Shown here one piece after another: positions 1 through 9,304 of a DNA stretch of 64,000 nucleotides. The position numbers were made by a program, and so were the translations under genes. The first letter of the stretch is position 1. The number at the start of each line of letters is the position of its first letter. The stretch is from Azolla caroliniana. Its lineage: Eukaryota; Polypodiophyta. The stretch is from contig JBHGNT010000016.1 in assembly GCA_043228905.1 (NCBI GenBank), positions 15,066,001 through 15,130,000 of the forward strand, in the 5' to 3' direction. Below the pieces are notes generated by a model, which had not been told where the DNA came from, did not search any database, and saw only the letters and a program-made list of their open reading frames with translations.

Positions 1-609
1 CTGCAACGCATCAACACGAATCTGCAAATGGCCGACATCGAACAAAGGCCCTGGGCTTCAACAAGCTGCGGAAGTTCACAATGAACATAGATCTTTCTTT
101 TACTGACCAACCGAGCTTGAGGGGGAGTAAGGAACCGTTCAACATGATGTCGATCAGAGCCGAACGAACACAGAAGTGAGCCAACTACCCGAACCCGAAG
201 TCGGAGTCAACTCAAAGCCAACTTGAAGACCAATCCGAACCAACCATCCGGCGATAGAAGTTGCGTTTGAAGGGGCATGTTGAGAATCAAACTCAATTTC
301 CCTTGTGTGGGAACACACCTTAGTATACTCAAGTGTGTGAAAACCCCACCTCCTAGTATAGTAACTAGTGTGTCATAGAACTTTAAGTTTTAATAATGAC
401 ACATATTTAGTAGATAGTGAAGTCTCTACCTCTTTTTCAAGTGGTGGTTGTAGTAAGAGAACATAGAGAGAAGGTGACTATGTAAGCACCCTCCCCTCCT
501 CTTTGTAATGTTGTTGATCATTGTTTCATTCTTGTTCTTGTTAAAACAATTTTCTTGTTTTCAGTATACATTGTTTTCTCTCTCTCTCTCTCTCTCTCTC
601 ATCCGTTTG
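1..609 (+). mobile_element. Copia family A, copy 1: 3' end with LTR (partial)
   Basis: The first 80 bases encode the last residues of a Copia RNase H (frame around LQRINTNLQMADI then TKALG-like), matching the ends of two sister copies at about 1800-1870 (+) and on the minus strand near 60500. A GAGGGGGAG tract lies at about 119-127, and AAGGGGCA directly precedes the LTR, which opens TGTTGAGAATC at 278. The LTR aligns with the LTR at 2102 (shared TGTGGGAACACAC, AAGTTCTATGACAC-like and AAGCACC..CCTCCTCTTTGTAAT blocks) and carries a TC microsatellite at 573-600. Similarity stops near 609, where unrelated sequence starts, so the LTR end is missing or rearranged. The 5' part of the element lies outside the window. 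Confidence 0.75.
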
Positions 610-1065
610 GGTTGTTGACATAAGGAAATGGTTTAGAAGGTGGGGTGTGGATGATCTTTTAGAGCTTTCGGGCAATGCCATGCAATATGTAATGCTTGAG
701 GAAAGGTTGGTGGAATCATTAAGGATGAAGTGGGAAAATTCTAAGAGGACAAAGCTAGAATACTATATTGCAAATGTCAACCTTGAATGATGGTCTCAAT
801 ATAAAGGAAGAATGCCTATTGATCGTATCCAACCTTATCTCATTACCAATATGAGTAGTAATGCTTGTAGAGCCCTTACACTACTTCGCACTCGATCTCA
901 CAAGTTAGGTATTGAAGTTGCATCATGGTATCAAAATGTAACGGACTTGAAGACATGCAAGTACGCAATGAAGGCATAGTAGAGGATGAATGTCACTTGC
1001 TCTTCACATGCTCGACATATAGTGCAATTCGTTCAAGATATGTTGACATACTAAGAGGTCAATAA
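606..1065 (+). pseudogene. LINE-like reverse transcriptase C-terminal scrap
   Basis: Translation in the plus frames gives a broken reading around LLRTRSHKLGIEVASWYQ, and after a frame change VEDECHLLFTCSTY followed by SAIRSRY. This pattern, a cysteine pair then an acidic E-D-E, H, L-L-F, C, Y and R, resembles the zinc-binding tail after reverse transcriptase in non-LTR elements. At least one frameshift and two stops (near 978) break it. Placement in a clade is not possible. It could also be part of another element type that uses this zinc module. Confidence 0.35.
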
Positions 1066-1258
1066 CTTATGTGCCATACTTAAGACACCACCTAGAAGGT
1101 TGAGCTCATATGTGTATGCTTTATTCACACATAGAGAATTTGTGCTTCAATGTATGAATACCCCTTCTTAGGAAGGAAACACATATCAAGAACACATGTA
1201 TACGCTGGTCCCATAGGTCAAAATTGACCTCTTTATGGACAATAAAAATTCTAATACT

Positions 1259-1259
<1 letters not shown>

Positions 1260-1338
<79 letters not shown>
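1260..1338. repeat. (TC)n(AC)n microsatellite inside a Copia LTR
   Basis: About 14 TC units run directly into about 24 AC units. The same compound repeat sits at the same place in the LTR at 2364-2410 and, inverted, at 59976-60010, so it is an LTR component rather than an independent microsatellite. Confidence 0.9.
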
Positions 1339-1339
<1 letters not shown>

Positions 1340-1392
1340 CTCATCCGCTGCACAGAATCACTCCCAATTCTTTACACTGTGCTAAGCGAGTG

Positions 1393-1879
1393 TTAGCTAT
1401 GTATACAACGTTCTCTACAACTCGACCACACCGATTCGACTCGAAGTGTACACCAATGCCGATTGGGTCGGGTACAAAGCCGACAGACGATCAACATCGG
1501 GATTCTTTTGAACTCCCTCGGCAGCAGAACGATATTGTGGATCAGTAAGAAGAAGCAGACAATCACACTATCAAGCATAAAGGCCAAATACAAGGGCGCG
1601 GCAGTTGCTGCATGCAAAACTGTGTGGCTGAAGAGAATATTGAAGGATCTAGGCGTTCCCATCAAGGGTTTGATTCTCCTGTACTGCGATAACATGAGTA
1701 GTATCCACTTGGCCCACAATCCGGTTTTCCACGCTTGGACAAAGCACATTGAGGTGCATTATCACTTCATCCGAGAGTGTATCCTGACTGGAGATGTCGA
1801 CCTACAACACATCAACATGAATATGAAAACAACCGACAACTTCACAAAGGCCCTGGGTCTGACAAGTTGTGGCAATTAA
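1393..1879 (+). pseudogene. Copia RNase H fragment
   Basis: This is the C-terminal part of a Copia polyprotein. Upstream of an internal frame break it reads YTNADWVGYKADRRSTSG (about 1448-1505). From 1463 another frame stays open and contains ISKKKQTITLSS, YCDNMSSIHLAHNPVFH and TKHIEVHYHFIRE, the RNase H core of Copia elements, ending with TKALG and a stop at 1879. The catalytic DAD/E region is split by a frameshift near 1510 and the expected STAEAEY-like box is altered to SSIKAKY. It is therefore inactive. It belongs to the internally deleted copy whose 3' LTR starts at 2102. Confidence 0.75.
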
Positions 1880-2101
1880 TGACGAACCTAGGCCTTTCTA
1901 TTACCGACTAGTCGAGCTTGAGGGGGAGTATGGATGAGGAGCCGCTAGCCGGAGCCGCCCGACACGAAGCAAAATGAACACAGGAGTGAGCGGGCTATCC
2001 GAGGCCAAAGCTAGAGCCGGAGTCGACTCCAAGCCGGCTTAAAGACTAGTGACCAGTCCGAACCAACCATCTGGCGACCAGAAGTTGCGTTTGAAAGGGC
2101 G

Positions 2102-2361
2102 TGTTGAGAATCAAACTCAACTTCTGTAGTGTGGGAACACACTAATAACTAGTCTGTGATAGTCATAGAACTTTAAGTTCTATGACACATATTTAGTATA
2201 TAGTTAAGTCTCCACCTCCTTTTCAAGTGGTGGTTGTAGTAAGAGAACATAGAGAGAAGGCGACTATGTAAGCACCTTACCCTCCTCTTTGTAATTTTGT
2301 TGGTCATTGTTTCATTCTTGTTCTTGTTAATAGAGTTTTATTGTTTTCTGTATACATTGTG

Positions 2362-2408
<47 letters not shown>

Positions 2409-2447
2409 ATCTCTTCCGTTGCATAGAGTCACTCCAGATTTTTTACA
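2102..2447 (+). repeat. LTR of Copia family A, copy 2
   Basis: It begins TGTTGAGAATC after the purine run TTTGAAAGGGCG and ends TTTTTTACA. It contains a TC/AC microsatellite at 2364-2410 and the shared block AAGAGAACATAGAGAGAAGG. Confidence 0.7.
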
Positions 2448-2565
2448 ATAATGAATACAAAAGTATGGTATTTACCATACTTCGAAGGTGTTTACCATAC
2501 TCGAATGCGAATGCATGTATGGCACGTATGGTTCATACTATGTTCTTAGCTATCTCTAACACATA

Positions 2566-2870
2566 GAATGATATTTGCCTCACATATAGAAGTTTTCAAT
2601 CAAAGAATTCATCCATACTCAATGGACGGTTTCAAAGTTCTCTACGTAGTTGGATGGATTTTGACTCATTGGGGAGAGAAGATAACCTCACATTCAACAT
2701 TTGACATGGTGTTCATATTTCCTTGTGGTGCAATTGCGTGGAAAACAACAAACATCAATGGCTCTCTCAACTTAAAGGGAATATGTGGCAACTTATTATT
2801 TGCTAAAGAAGGAATGTGGATAAAAACTACATTAGAAGAGCTTGCATTCTAAAGCTACAACAATCAACTC
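2566..2870 (+). pseudogene. Decayed Copia RNase H remnant, cut by the Copia at 2876
   Basis: The plus frame from 2568 reads MDGFKVLYVV, then MVFIFPCGAIAWKT and EGMWIKTTLEELAF. This follows the Copia RNase H layout (GYSDADW, STSGYVFxLxxGAISWKS, ALSTxEAEY, EAVWLxxLLxELGF) with heavy decay and a stop after ELAF. The nearly complete Copia at 2876-8271 is inserted directly after it. The sequence at 8277-8350 (SKHVIISLHF-like) may be its continuation, matching TKHIDVxYHF. Recognition rests on spacing and a few anchors, so it is tentative. Confidence 0.45.
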
Positions 2871-2875
2871 TCTAG

Positions 2876-3514
2876 TGTTGGGATTTCGGTCCCTCCGGAT
2901 GGGATGTCCGGAGATGAATGACGACAAGCCCGGTTGCGGTTACGGAACCGGAGGATGAAGAGTACCCGGCATGAAGCCGGATGAAGAGTACCCGGCTACG
3001 GAGCCGGATGATGAAGACCCCGGCTACGGAGCCGGATGACGAATGTACCCGGAGAGAGATCCGGATGCGGGGACATATTTGTGAATATGTTTGCCAAGGG
3101 CCCTTGAGGCTATATTTGTAAATAGCTCGAAAGTCATATGTGTATAAATATGACTTAGGGCAAACAGTTTAGTTGTTACTCATTTTTCTGATTTTCCACT
3201 TAGAAGGAGCTAAGTGAGCAGCCGAGAGAGAGAGAGTGAGAGAGAGAGACGAAGAGGTCGTTGCCTCTGTGTATTACCGCCGCCTGTGGCGAAGACAGTG
3301 AGCTCAAGGTTGTTGCCTTGTAGCTTCACCATTGTACATCTCTGTTTATAGTGATAGTTGGAGTTTGAGGACTCCCGTGGTTTTTCCCATTTAGGGTTTT
3401 CCACGTAAAACATCCTGTGTACTCTTCTCTCTATTGTCTTCGTGCATTTTGTATTTCCTGTTTTCTGTGAGTTGATCCTATTCCTCGGTTGTGGCCGAGC
3501 ACTGTTTTTTAACA
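2876..3514 (+). repeat. 5' LTR of Copia element
   Basis: It starts TGTTGGGATTTC and ends GTTTTTTAACA. It contains internal CCGGATGA/CCCGGCTACGGAG direct repeats (about 2960-3040), a TATAAATA box at 3143-3150 and a GA-rich run at 3223-3250. It is 639 bp long. Confidence 0.96.
3143..3150 (+). promoter_or_regulatory. TATA box of Copia LTR promoter
   Basis: TATAAATA lies in the 5' LTR, and the same box is found in the 3' LTR near 7896-7903. Transcription would start about 30 bp downstream, which puts the R region in the second half of the LTR. Confidence 0.6.
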
Positions 3515-3517
3515 AAC

Positions 3518-3529
3518 TGGTATCAGAGC
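3518..3529 (+). promoter_or_regulatory. Primer binding site (initiator Met tRNA)
   Basis: TGGTATCAGAGC starts three bases after the 5' LTR. It is the standard complement of the plant initiator-Met tRNA 3' end used by Copia elements. Confidence 0.9.
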
Positions 3530-3545
3530 AAGGTTAACACAGAAA

Positions 3546-3620
3546 ATGGAAGGCGGCGGTAGTGGGCCTCCGGGCATGATGGTGTTGAACTCACAGAACT
3601 ACGCCGACTAGAAGATAAAG
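3546..3620 (+). pseudogene. N-terminal gag segment broken by TAG
   Basis: ATG at 3546 opens a frame identical in phase to the main polyprotein. After NSQNYAD it hits TAG (3609-3611) followed by AAG. Copia gag proteins usually have Trp here, so a TGG to TAG change is the simplest explanation. The TAG is not in a known leaky context (no CARYYA after it). Confidence 0.8.
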
Positions 3621-6600
3621 ATGGAAGACCTTCTCATCGTCCGAGACCTGTACGAACCGATCGACAATGCCGAGATACCCAAGGGGGTAATAGAGTCGGA
3701 GTGGAAGCTCCTGAACCGGAAAGCCGTAGCGACGATCCGGCAATATGTCGATGTAAGTGTTCTGCAACATGTGGCGAACGATACGAACGCCTATGAGATG
3801 TGGCAGAAGCTGTCCGGACTGTATGAGAGGAAGAATGCTCTGACCCGGACCTCCCTGATGAGGAAGATAGTGAATCTTAAGTACCGGGACGGCGAGAGCA
3901 TGGTCGAACACGTCAGCACGTTCATGGGATTCGTGAACCAGCTTGCGGCGATCAAGTTCCCGTTGGATGACGCAATGCAAGCCATCATGCTGATGTGTAC
4001 CCTTCCGGAGAGCTGGGAGAACTTGGTAGTTACTCTCAGCACCTCCTGTAAGGAAGAGAACTTGTCTTTACTAACGGTAAAGACAAGTATTCTAAATGAA
4101 GAAGCGCGTCGGAGAGATAAAGAACCGGCCTCCGACTCGAAGGCGCTGCTTACCGAATCGGAACGGGGAAGACAACGGAACCGGAGTCCGCAAAGACGGG
4201 AGAAGTCGGGGACACGGTCGCAGTCGAGGGGAAGACCTACATGCTTCTACTGTGGGAAGCCGGGGCACTTCCAGAAGAACTGTCGGCATTTCCGGAAAGA
4301 CAACGGAACCGACGGTACCGATTCGAAGAAGTCACCGGAGCGAAACGGTGCATACCGGGGAGCCACGGACCGGAGAGGTCCGGATCGGCGAGGGCAGGAC
4401 CGGAAAGGAACGACGGCACTCGCGGCAAGTGAAGAAGAGATAATGCTCATTACCGAAGAGAGGGAGCTGAACCTTGCCGGTGAAGAGATGACCTGGGTGG
4501 TCGATTCCGGAGCGTCGTTCCACCTGACCCCGGAGAAGAAATACTTCTCATCCTACACAGCCGGTGAGCACGGCTGTGTCCGGATGGGAAATGAAGGTAC
4601 ATGCCGGATTGCCGGCATAGGAGACGTGTGGTTGATGACATCAACCGGATGCAAGATGCTGCTGAAGGATGTTCGACACGTTCCGGAGGTTCGACTGAAC
4701 CTGATTTCGGCCGGGAGGCTAGACGATGAAGGCTACACGGGTAGCATTCGGAATGGTGTCATGAAGTTCAGCAAAGGGAGCCTGATAGTGGCTCGGGCCC
4801 GGAAGGTCAACACACTGTACCTGATGAATTCCCGGCTATGTCCGGAGGAGCTGAACGTGGTAGCTGACACTACCGGTGAGCTGTGGCACAAGAGACTGTG
4901 CCACATGAGCGAGAAGGGGATGAAGAGGCTTGCCGAAGACAACCTTATTCCAGTGAAGCATGTGCACCTGGAGAAGTGCACCGATTGCCTGGCCGGTAAG
5001 CAGAACCGAACCTCCTTCCACTCAAGGCCACCGACGAGACGTAGCGCACCATTGGAGTTGGTGCACACTGACGTGTGTCAAGTAGAAACGAAGTCACATG
5101 GCGGAGCCCAGTACTTCGTGACATTCATTGATGACCACAGCCGGAAGCTGTGGACGGCACCGTTGAAGAAAAAGGACCAAGTGTTGTGCGTCTTCAAAGA
5201 ACTCCACGCGAGAGTGGAAAGGGAATCCGGCAAGAAGCTGAAAGCGATACGAGCGGATAACGGAGGAGAATACCGAGGGCAATTCGAGGAGTATTGCCGT
5301 TCGATGGGAATCCGGCTCGAGTTTACTGTGCCGAAGACGCCGGAACTGAACGGGCTGGCCGAGAGGATGAACCGGACCATAATGGAGAGGGTCCGGAGTA
5401 TGCTGGCGCATGCGAAATTACCCAAGGGGTTTTGGGCTGAGGCAATGTCGACGGCGACATATGTGATAAATAGATCACCCTCAGTACCCCTCGATGGAGA
5501 CACGCCACAAAGAGTGTGGACCGGTAAGGAAGTGTCCTACCGGCATCTGAAGGTGTTTGGGTGCCTCGCATACGTGCATGTGGCAAAGGACCGGAGAGGA
5601 AAGTTAGATCCAAAGACCCGGCCATGCATATTCCTCGGTTACGGCGGCGACGAGTTCGGCTACCGAGTATGGGACCCGGTCGACAAGAAGATATTCAGGA
5701 GTCGAGATATCATCTTCATGGAGGACAAGACACTCGCCGACTGGGAGTCGGAGAAGAAGATGAAGAGCTCCAAGTCGACCGGTGAGAATCAACTCTACGA
5801 GGAGCAGTCCCGACCGGCAAGGGACCGGTTAGCACTCGAGGATCCGGCCGAAGACGGTGAAGAAACAGAACCGGCCGAGGAAGATGAAACTGATACCGGA
5901 ACCGGCCCCGATCCCGAAATGGATTCGGATGAAGAGGAAACGGAGGAGCCAGTTACCGAAGCTCCGGAACGGAGATATCCTCTAAGAGAGAGAAGGGCCC
6001 CCCGAAGATTTCCGGATCCAGAGCACGTGTTGCTGACCGACGAGGGGGAGCCGGAGAGCTTTGAAGAAGCAAAGCATGACACCCAGAGCCGCAAGTGGTT
6101 GAGTGCCATGCAGGACGAGATGGATTCCCTGCATGAGAACCACACATATGAACTTGTGGAGTTGCCGAAAGGAAAACGGGCACTTCGAAACAAGTGGGTG
6201 TTCAAGCTGAAACCGGGAGATGCCGGAAACCCCCCGAGATACAAAGCCAGGATCGTGGTGAAGGGGTTCCAGCAGAAGAAGGGCGTCGACTTCGACGAGA
6301 TATTTGCCCCGGTAGTGAAGATGACCTCCATCCGGACGGTGCTGAGCATAGCGGCAAGCATGGACCTCGAGGTAGAACAGATGGACGTGAAGACGGCATT
6401 CCTTCACGGTGACCTCGAAGATGAGATCTACATGCAGCAACCGGAAGGATTCGAGAAGAAAGGGAAGGAGCACCTGGTATGCCGGTTGAAGAAGAGCCTT
6501 TACGGACTGAAGCAGGCTCCCCGGCAATGGTACCGGAAGTTCGACTCTTTCATGACCGACGAAGGGTACCACAAAACGCAGTCCGATCACTGCGTGTTTG

Positions 6601-7619
6601 TGAAGAAGTTCGAAGGAGGAGACTTTCTAATACTCCTCCTGTACGTGGACGACATGTTGATCGTCGGACGGGACCAGGTCAAGATACGGATGCTGAAGAA
6701 AGCGCTTCACCGAACCTTCTCAATGAAGGACCTGGGTCTGGCGAGGCAAATACTAGGGATGCACATCATCCGGGACCAGAAGAAGAAGCAGTTGTGGCTG
6801 TCACAGGAGAAGTACGTGACAAAGGTGCTTCACCGGTTCAACATGTCGGAAGCAAGACCGGTCGGGTCAACCCTCCCGGCAAACTGCAGGTTGTCCAGCA
6901 AGCAAAGCCCCAAGACAAAGGCTGAGAAGGAGGACATGACGAAAGTACCATATTCCTTTGCCGTCGGAAGCTTGATGTACGCAATGGTGAGTACAAGACC
7001 GGACATAGGATATGCAGTCAGAGTGGTGAGCCGGTACATGAGCAATCCCGGCAAAGAGCACTGGAACGCGGTCAAGTGGATACTCCGATACCTGAAGGGC
7101 ACGGCAAACGTGTGCCTCCGATTCGGCTCCGGTAAGCCCGAACTCGACGGCTTTACCGATTCGGATATGTCGGCTGATGCAGATACCAGCCGGTCCACAT
7201 CAGGGTATGTGATGATGTATGCAGGGGGAGCTGTTTCGTGGCAGTCGAGGCTGCAGAAGACGGTTGCGTTGTCAACCACGGAGGCGGAGTACATGGCGGC
7301 TGTTGAAGCCGGCAAGGAAATAATATGGATGAAGGACTTCATTAGAGAGCTCGGTATCCGGCAGGAGGAGTACCGACTCTACTGCGACAGTCAGAGTGCC
7401 ATCCACCTTGTGAAGAACGCGGCCTATCACTCCCGGACGAAGCACATCCAGCGAAGATATCACTGGATCCGGGAAAGGATAGAAGACCAGGAGTTCGTGC
7501 TGACGAAGATCCACACGGACGAGAACGGGTCAGATATGCTGACCAAAGTGCTCACACCCGACAAGCTGGAAGCGTGCCGGAAGAGGGTCGGACTGGAAAG
7601 ACATCCCATGCCGAAGTGA
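3621..7619 (+). CDS. Copia gag-pol polyprotein (upstream in-frame TAG)
   Basis: The 1332-residue open frame encodes, in order: a gag domain (about 1-180); a CCHC knuckle CFYCGKPGHFQKNC (about 207-220); an aspartic protease WVVDSGAS (about 292); the integrase HHCC zinc module (LWHKRLCHM, CTDC; about 420-455) and a DDE core (HTDVC, RADNGGEY, PELNGLAERMN; about 480-590); reverse transcriptase from NKWVFKLK with the catalytic LLYVDDM (about 1006); and RNase H with FTDSDMSAD, STTEAEYMAA and YCDSQSAIHL (about 1177-1290). Copia order places integrase before reverse transcriptase. The natural start is probably ATG 3546 (MEGGGSGPP), just after the primer site. That frame meets TAG at 3609-3611, where Copia gag normally has the Trp of an NYxxWK motif. 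Translation from 3621 would lose 25 residues. GC content is higher than in the flanks. Confidence 0.95.
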   Translation: MEDLLIVRDLYEPIDNAEIPKGVIESEWKLLNRKAVATIRQYVDVSVLQHVANDTNAYEMWQKLSGLYERKNALTRTSLMRKIVNLKYRDGESMVEHVSTFMGFVNQLAAIKFPLDDAMQAIMLMCTLPESWENLVVTLSTSCKEENLSLLTVKTSILNEEARRRDKEPASDSKALLTESERGRQRNRSPQRREKSGTRSQSRGRPTCFYCGKPGHFQKNCRHFRKDNGTDGTDSKKSPERNGAYRGATDRRGPDRRGQDRKGTTALAASEEEIMLITEERELNLAGEEMTWVVDSGASFHLTPEKKYFSSYTAGEHGCVRMGNEGTCRIAGIGDVWLMTSTGCKMLLKDVRHVPEVRLNLISAGRLDDEGYTGSIRNGVMKFSKGSLIVARARKVNTLYLMNSRLCPEELNVVADTTGELWHKRLCHMSEKGMKRLAEDNLIPVKHVHLEKCTDCLAGKQNRTSFHSRPPTRRSAPLELVHTDVCQVETKSHGGAQYFVTFIDDHSRKLWTAPLKKKDQVLCVFKELHARVERESGKKLKAIRADNGGEYRGQFEEYCRSMGIRLEFTVPKTPELNGLAERMNRTIMERVRSMLAHAKLPKGFWAEAMSTATYVINRSPSVPLDGDTPQRVWTGKEVSYRHLKVFGCLAYVHVAKDRRGKLDPKTRPCIFLGYGGDEFGYRVWDPVDKKIFRSRDIIFMEDKTLADWESEKKMKSSKSTGENQLYEEQSRPARDRLALEDPAEDGEETEPAEEDETDTGTGPDPEMDSDEEETEEPVTEAPERRYPLRERRAPRRFPDPEHVLLTDEGEPESFEEAKHDTQSRKWLSAMQDEMDSLHENHTYELVELPKGKRALRNKWVFKLKPGDAGNPPRYKARIVVKGFQQKKGVDFDEIFAPVVKMTSIRTVLSIAASMDLEVEQMDVKTAFLHGDLEDEIYMQQPEGFEKKGKEHLVCRLKKSLYGLKQAPRQWYRKFDSFMTDEGYHKTQSDHCVFVKKFEGGDFLILLLYVDDMLIVGRDQVKIRMLKKALHRTFSMKDLGLARQILGMHIIRDQKKKQLWLSQEKYVTKVLHRFNMSEARPVGSTLPANCRLSSKQSPKTKAEKEDMTKVPYSFAVGSLMYAMVSTRPDIGYAVRVVSRYMSNPGKEHWNAVKWILRYLKGTANVCLRFGSGKPELDGFTDSDMSADADTSRSTSGYVMMYAGGAVSWQSRLQKTVALSTTEAEYMAAVEAGKEIIWMKDFIRELGIRQEEYRLYCDSQSAIHLVKNAAYHSRTKHIQRRYHWIRERIEDQEFVLTKIHTDENGSDMLTKVLTPDKLEACRKRVGLERHPMPK

Positions 7620-7627
7620 AGGGGGAG
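7619..7627 (+). promoter_or_regulatory. Polypurine tract
   Basis: AAGGGGGAG ends two bases before the 3' LTR (TGTTGGG at 7630) and overlaps the last base of the polyprotein stop codon. It would prime plus-strand DNA synthesis. Confidence 0.85.
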
Positions 7628-7629
7628 TT

Positions 7630-8271
7630 TGTTGGGATTTCGGTCCCTCCGGATGGGATGTCCGGAGATGAATGACGGCAAGCCCGGTTGCGGTTACGGA
7701 ACCGGAGGATGAAGAGTACCCGGCATGAAGCCGGATGAAGAGTACCCGGCTACGGAGCCGGATGATGAAGACCCCGGCTACGGAGCCGGATGACGAATGT
7801 ACCCGGAGAGAGATCCGGATGCGGGGACATATTTGTGAATATGTTTGCCAAGGGCCCTTGAGGCTATATTTGTAAATAGCCCGAAAGTCATATGTGTATA
7901 AATATGACTTAGGGCAAACAGTTTAGTTGTTGTTACTCATTTTTCTGATTTTCCACTTAGAGGGAGCTAAGTGAGCAGCCGAGAGAGAGAGAGCGAGAGA
8001 GAGAGACGAAGAGGTCATTGCCTCTGTGTATTACCGCCGCCTGTGGCAAAGACAGTGAGCGCAAGGTTGTTGCCTTGTAGCTTCACCATTGTACATCTCT
8101 GTTTATAGTGATAGTTGGAGTTTGAGGACTCCCGTGGTTTTTCCCATTTAGGGTTTTCCACGTAAAACATCCTGTGTACTCTTCTCTCTATTGTCTTCGT
8201 GCATTTTGTATTTCCTGTTTTCTGTGAGTTGATCCTATTCCTCGGTTGTGGCCGAGCACTATTTTTTAACA
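7630..8271 (+). repeat. 3' LTR of Copia element
   Basis: It is 642 bp and matches 2876-3514 except for eight substitutions and an extra GTT. It ends ATTTTTTAACA and is followed by the TCTAG duplication. Confidence 0.96.
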
Positions 8272-8276
8272 TCTAG

Positions 8277-8540
8277 CAATAATATCAAAGCATGTCATCA
8301 TTTCATTACATTTTACTTCTACAATAACAATGTGGGTGGATTTCTTGAAAAAATAAATGGCATACCAAAAGCACTATAATTATTGCAAAAAATTTGATCC
8401 CATCCTTCTTAAGAAAATATTATGTAGAATGTTTTCATGAGGGGAATTGTTGCAACAAATTTGATCCTAGCCTTCTTAAGAAAAAGAAAATACTATGCAG
8501 AATATTTGTTTATATTCAGTATTTTAAAATCCATAAATAC
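8277..8540. other. AT-rich spacer with a local direct duplication
   Basis: No gene is visible. A roughly 45-bp motif (TTTGATCC..CCTTCTTAAGAAAA..ATACTATG.AGAAT) occurs at about 8390-8432 and again at about 8458-8503. The first 70 bases may continue the Copia RNase H remnant of 2566-2870. Confidence 0.5.
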
Positions 8541-8800
8541 CACAATTATGGACACGTCCGACGTCAGTGCCGGAAATTGCAACAACAATCTCACAAGCAA
8601 CAAGTCCAGATAACTATGGCTGACGCGGCATCGTTGGCTGAGCTTCCGGGAAACTGACGTCTACCTCTTCTAGTTCCGGGGTGCTGATGGAAGAGCCAGC
8701 CCTCCACATCCAAGCGTCTACCTCTTCTAGTTCGAGGGTATGCACCGCCCTCGGCACCATTAATCACTGCACCCACACAATCTTATTAGACACTGGTAGT
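8541..8800 (+). pseudogene. Outer Gypsy element: gag knuckle remnant and start of protease
   Basis: The frame gives HNYGHVRRQCRK, the second half of a CCHC knuckle with its first cysteines lost, followed by a stop. In another frame VCTALGTINHCTHTILLDTGS runs into the protease active-site motif DTGS, where the coding sequence is cut by the chromovirus LTR at 8801. Allowing for the GTAGT target duplication, the protease continues at 24958 (SISSISTALVHRL). The element's own 5' LTR and most of gag are absent. Confidence 0.75.
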
Positions 8801-9304
8801 TATTATAGATCTTGATACTAACGTAAGCTTAAGATAAGGATAATGAAAAGATAGATAGAAAGGAGAAAGAGAAAGAAGGGTGCCGATCCACCCGACCACC
8901 CCCGAGCGAAGGGATCGAGATGGACTCGAGCCTCGATCGGCGTCCCATACCACCGCCGTGGCGTCGAGTCGTACCTGGTGCTGGCGCGCTCGCTACAAGA
9001 GTTGACCCACCACACGAGCAGAGTCTCGATGTAGTCAAAAGATGATCAAATGAGGGTAGCTAGGCCTCTTATTTATAGCGAAACCCAAGGCCCCCAGGCA
9101 AGTTCACACTTGACCTAATGGGTTGTCTCAATCCCGAGGATTAAAAGTAATCCTCCCCTTCTTTACACTCTCATTTAACCCTCACACTTATCCACGTGTA
9201 TAGAATACTACGGTAAATTCTTACCACGGGATATTATATGGTCATGCCCGTAACAACTACGGTAAATTCTTACCACGGGATATTATATGGTCATGCCCGT
9301 AACA
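8801..9304 (-). repeat. 3' LTR of chromovirus Gypsy
   Basis: This 504-bp copy equals the 455-bp partner plus a 49-bp tandem duplication (units starting ACTACGGTAAATTC at about 9207 and 9256). The TATAAATA box reads on the minus strand at 9070-9077. Confidence 0.93.

Larger units (their letters stand above)
1258..2447 (+). mobile_element. Copia family A, copy 2: internally deleted element
   Basis: The piece 1258-1376 matches the LTR end (TC then AC microsatellite, then CATCTCATCCGCTGCACAG, ending TTTACA). The sequence then jumps straight into RNase H coding sequence with no primer site, gag or integrase, so most of the interior is deleted. A GAGGGGGAG tract lies at about 1920. The 3' LTR is 2102-2447 (TGTTGAGAATC to TTTTTTACA, about 346 bp). 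It shares long blocks with the LTR at 278 and, inverted, with 59942-60325. No clean target duplication is visible. Confidence 0.75.
2871..8276 (+). mobile_element. Nearly complete Copia LTR retrotransposon with 5-bp TSD
   Basis: TCTAG at 2871-2875 and 8272-8276 is a perfect target duplication. The LTRs (2876-3514 and 7630-8271) start TGTTGGG and end AACA. A Met-tRNA primer site follows the 5' LTR and a purine tract precedes the 3' LTR. By eye the two LTRs differ at eight positions plus one 3-bp indel (GTT added in the 3' copy) over 639 bp, about 1.25%. The single long polyprotein frame carries gag, protease, integrase, reverse transcriptase and RNase H in Copia order. The only lesion I find is one TAG codon near the gag start. 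Confidence 0.97.

Noticed and set aside
1121-1339. Minus-strand frame of alternating Cys-Val and Arg-Glu
   Set aside because: Translation of the TC/AC microsatellite in a Copia LTR.
3518-3529. TGGTATCAGAGC-like sites as tRNA genes
   Set aside because: They are short primer sites next to LTRs. No cloverleaf-forming sequence surrounds them.
4092-7681. Numerous open frames overlapping the Copia polyprotein in other frames
   Set aside because: GC-rich coding sequence opens shadow frames. None shows domains, and the main frame explains the region.
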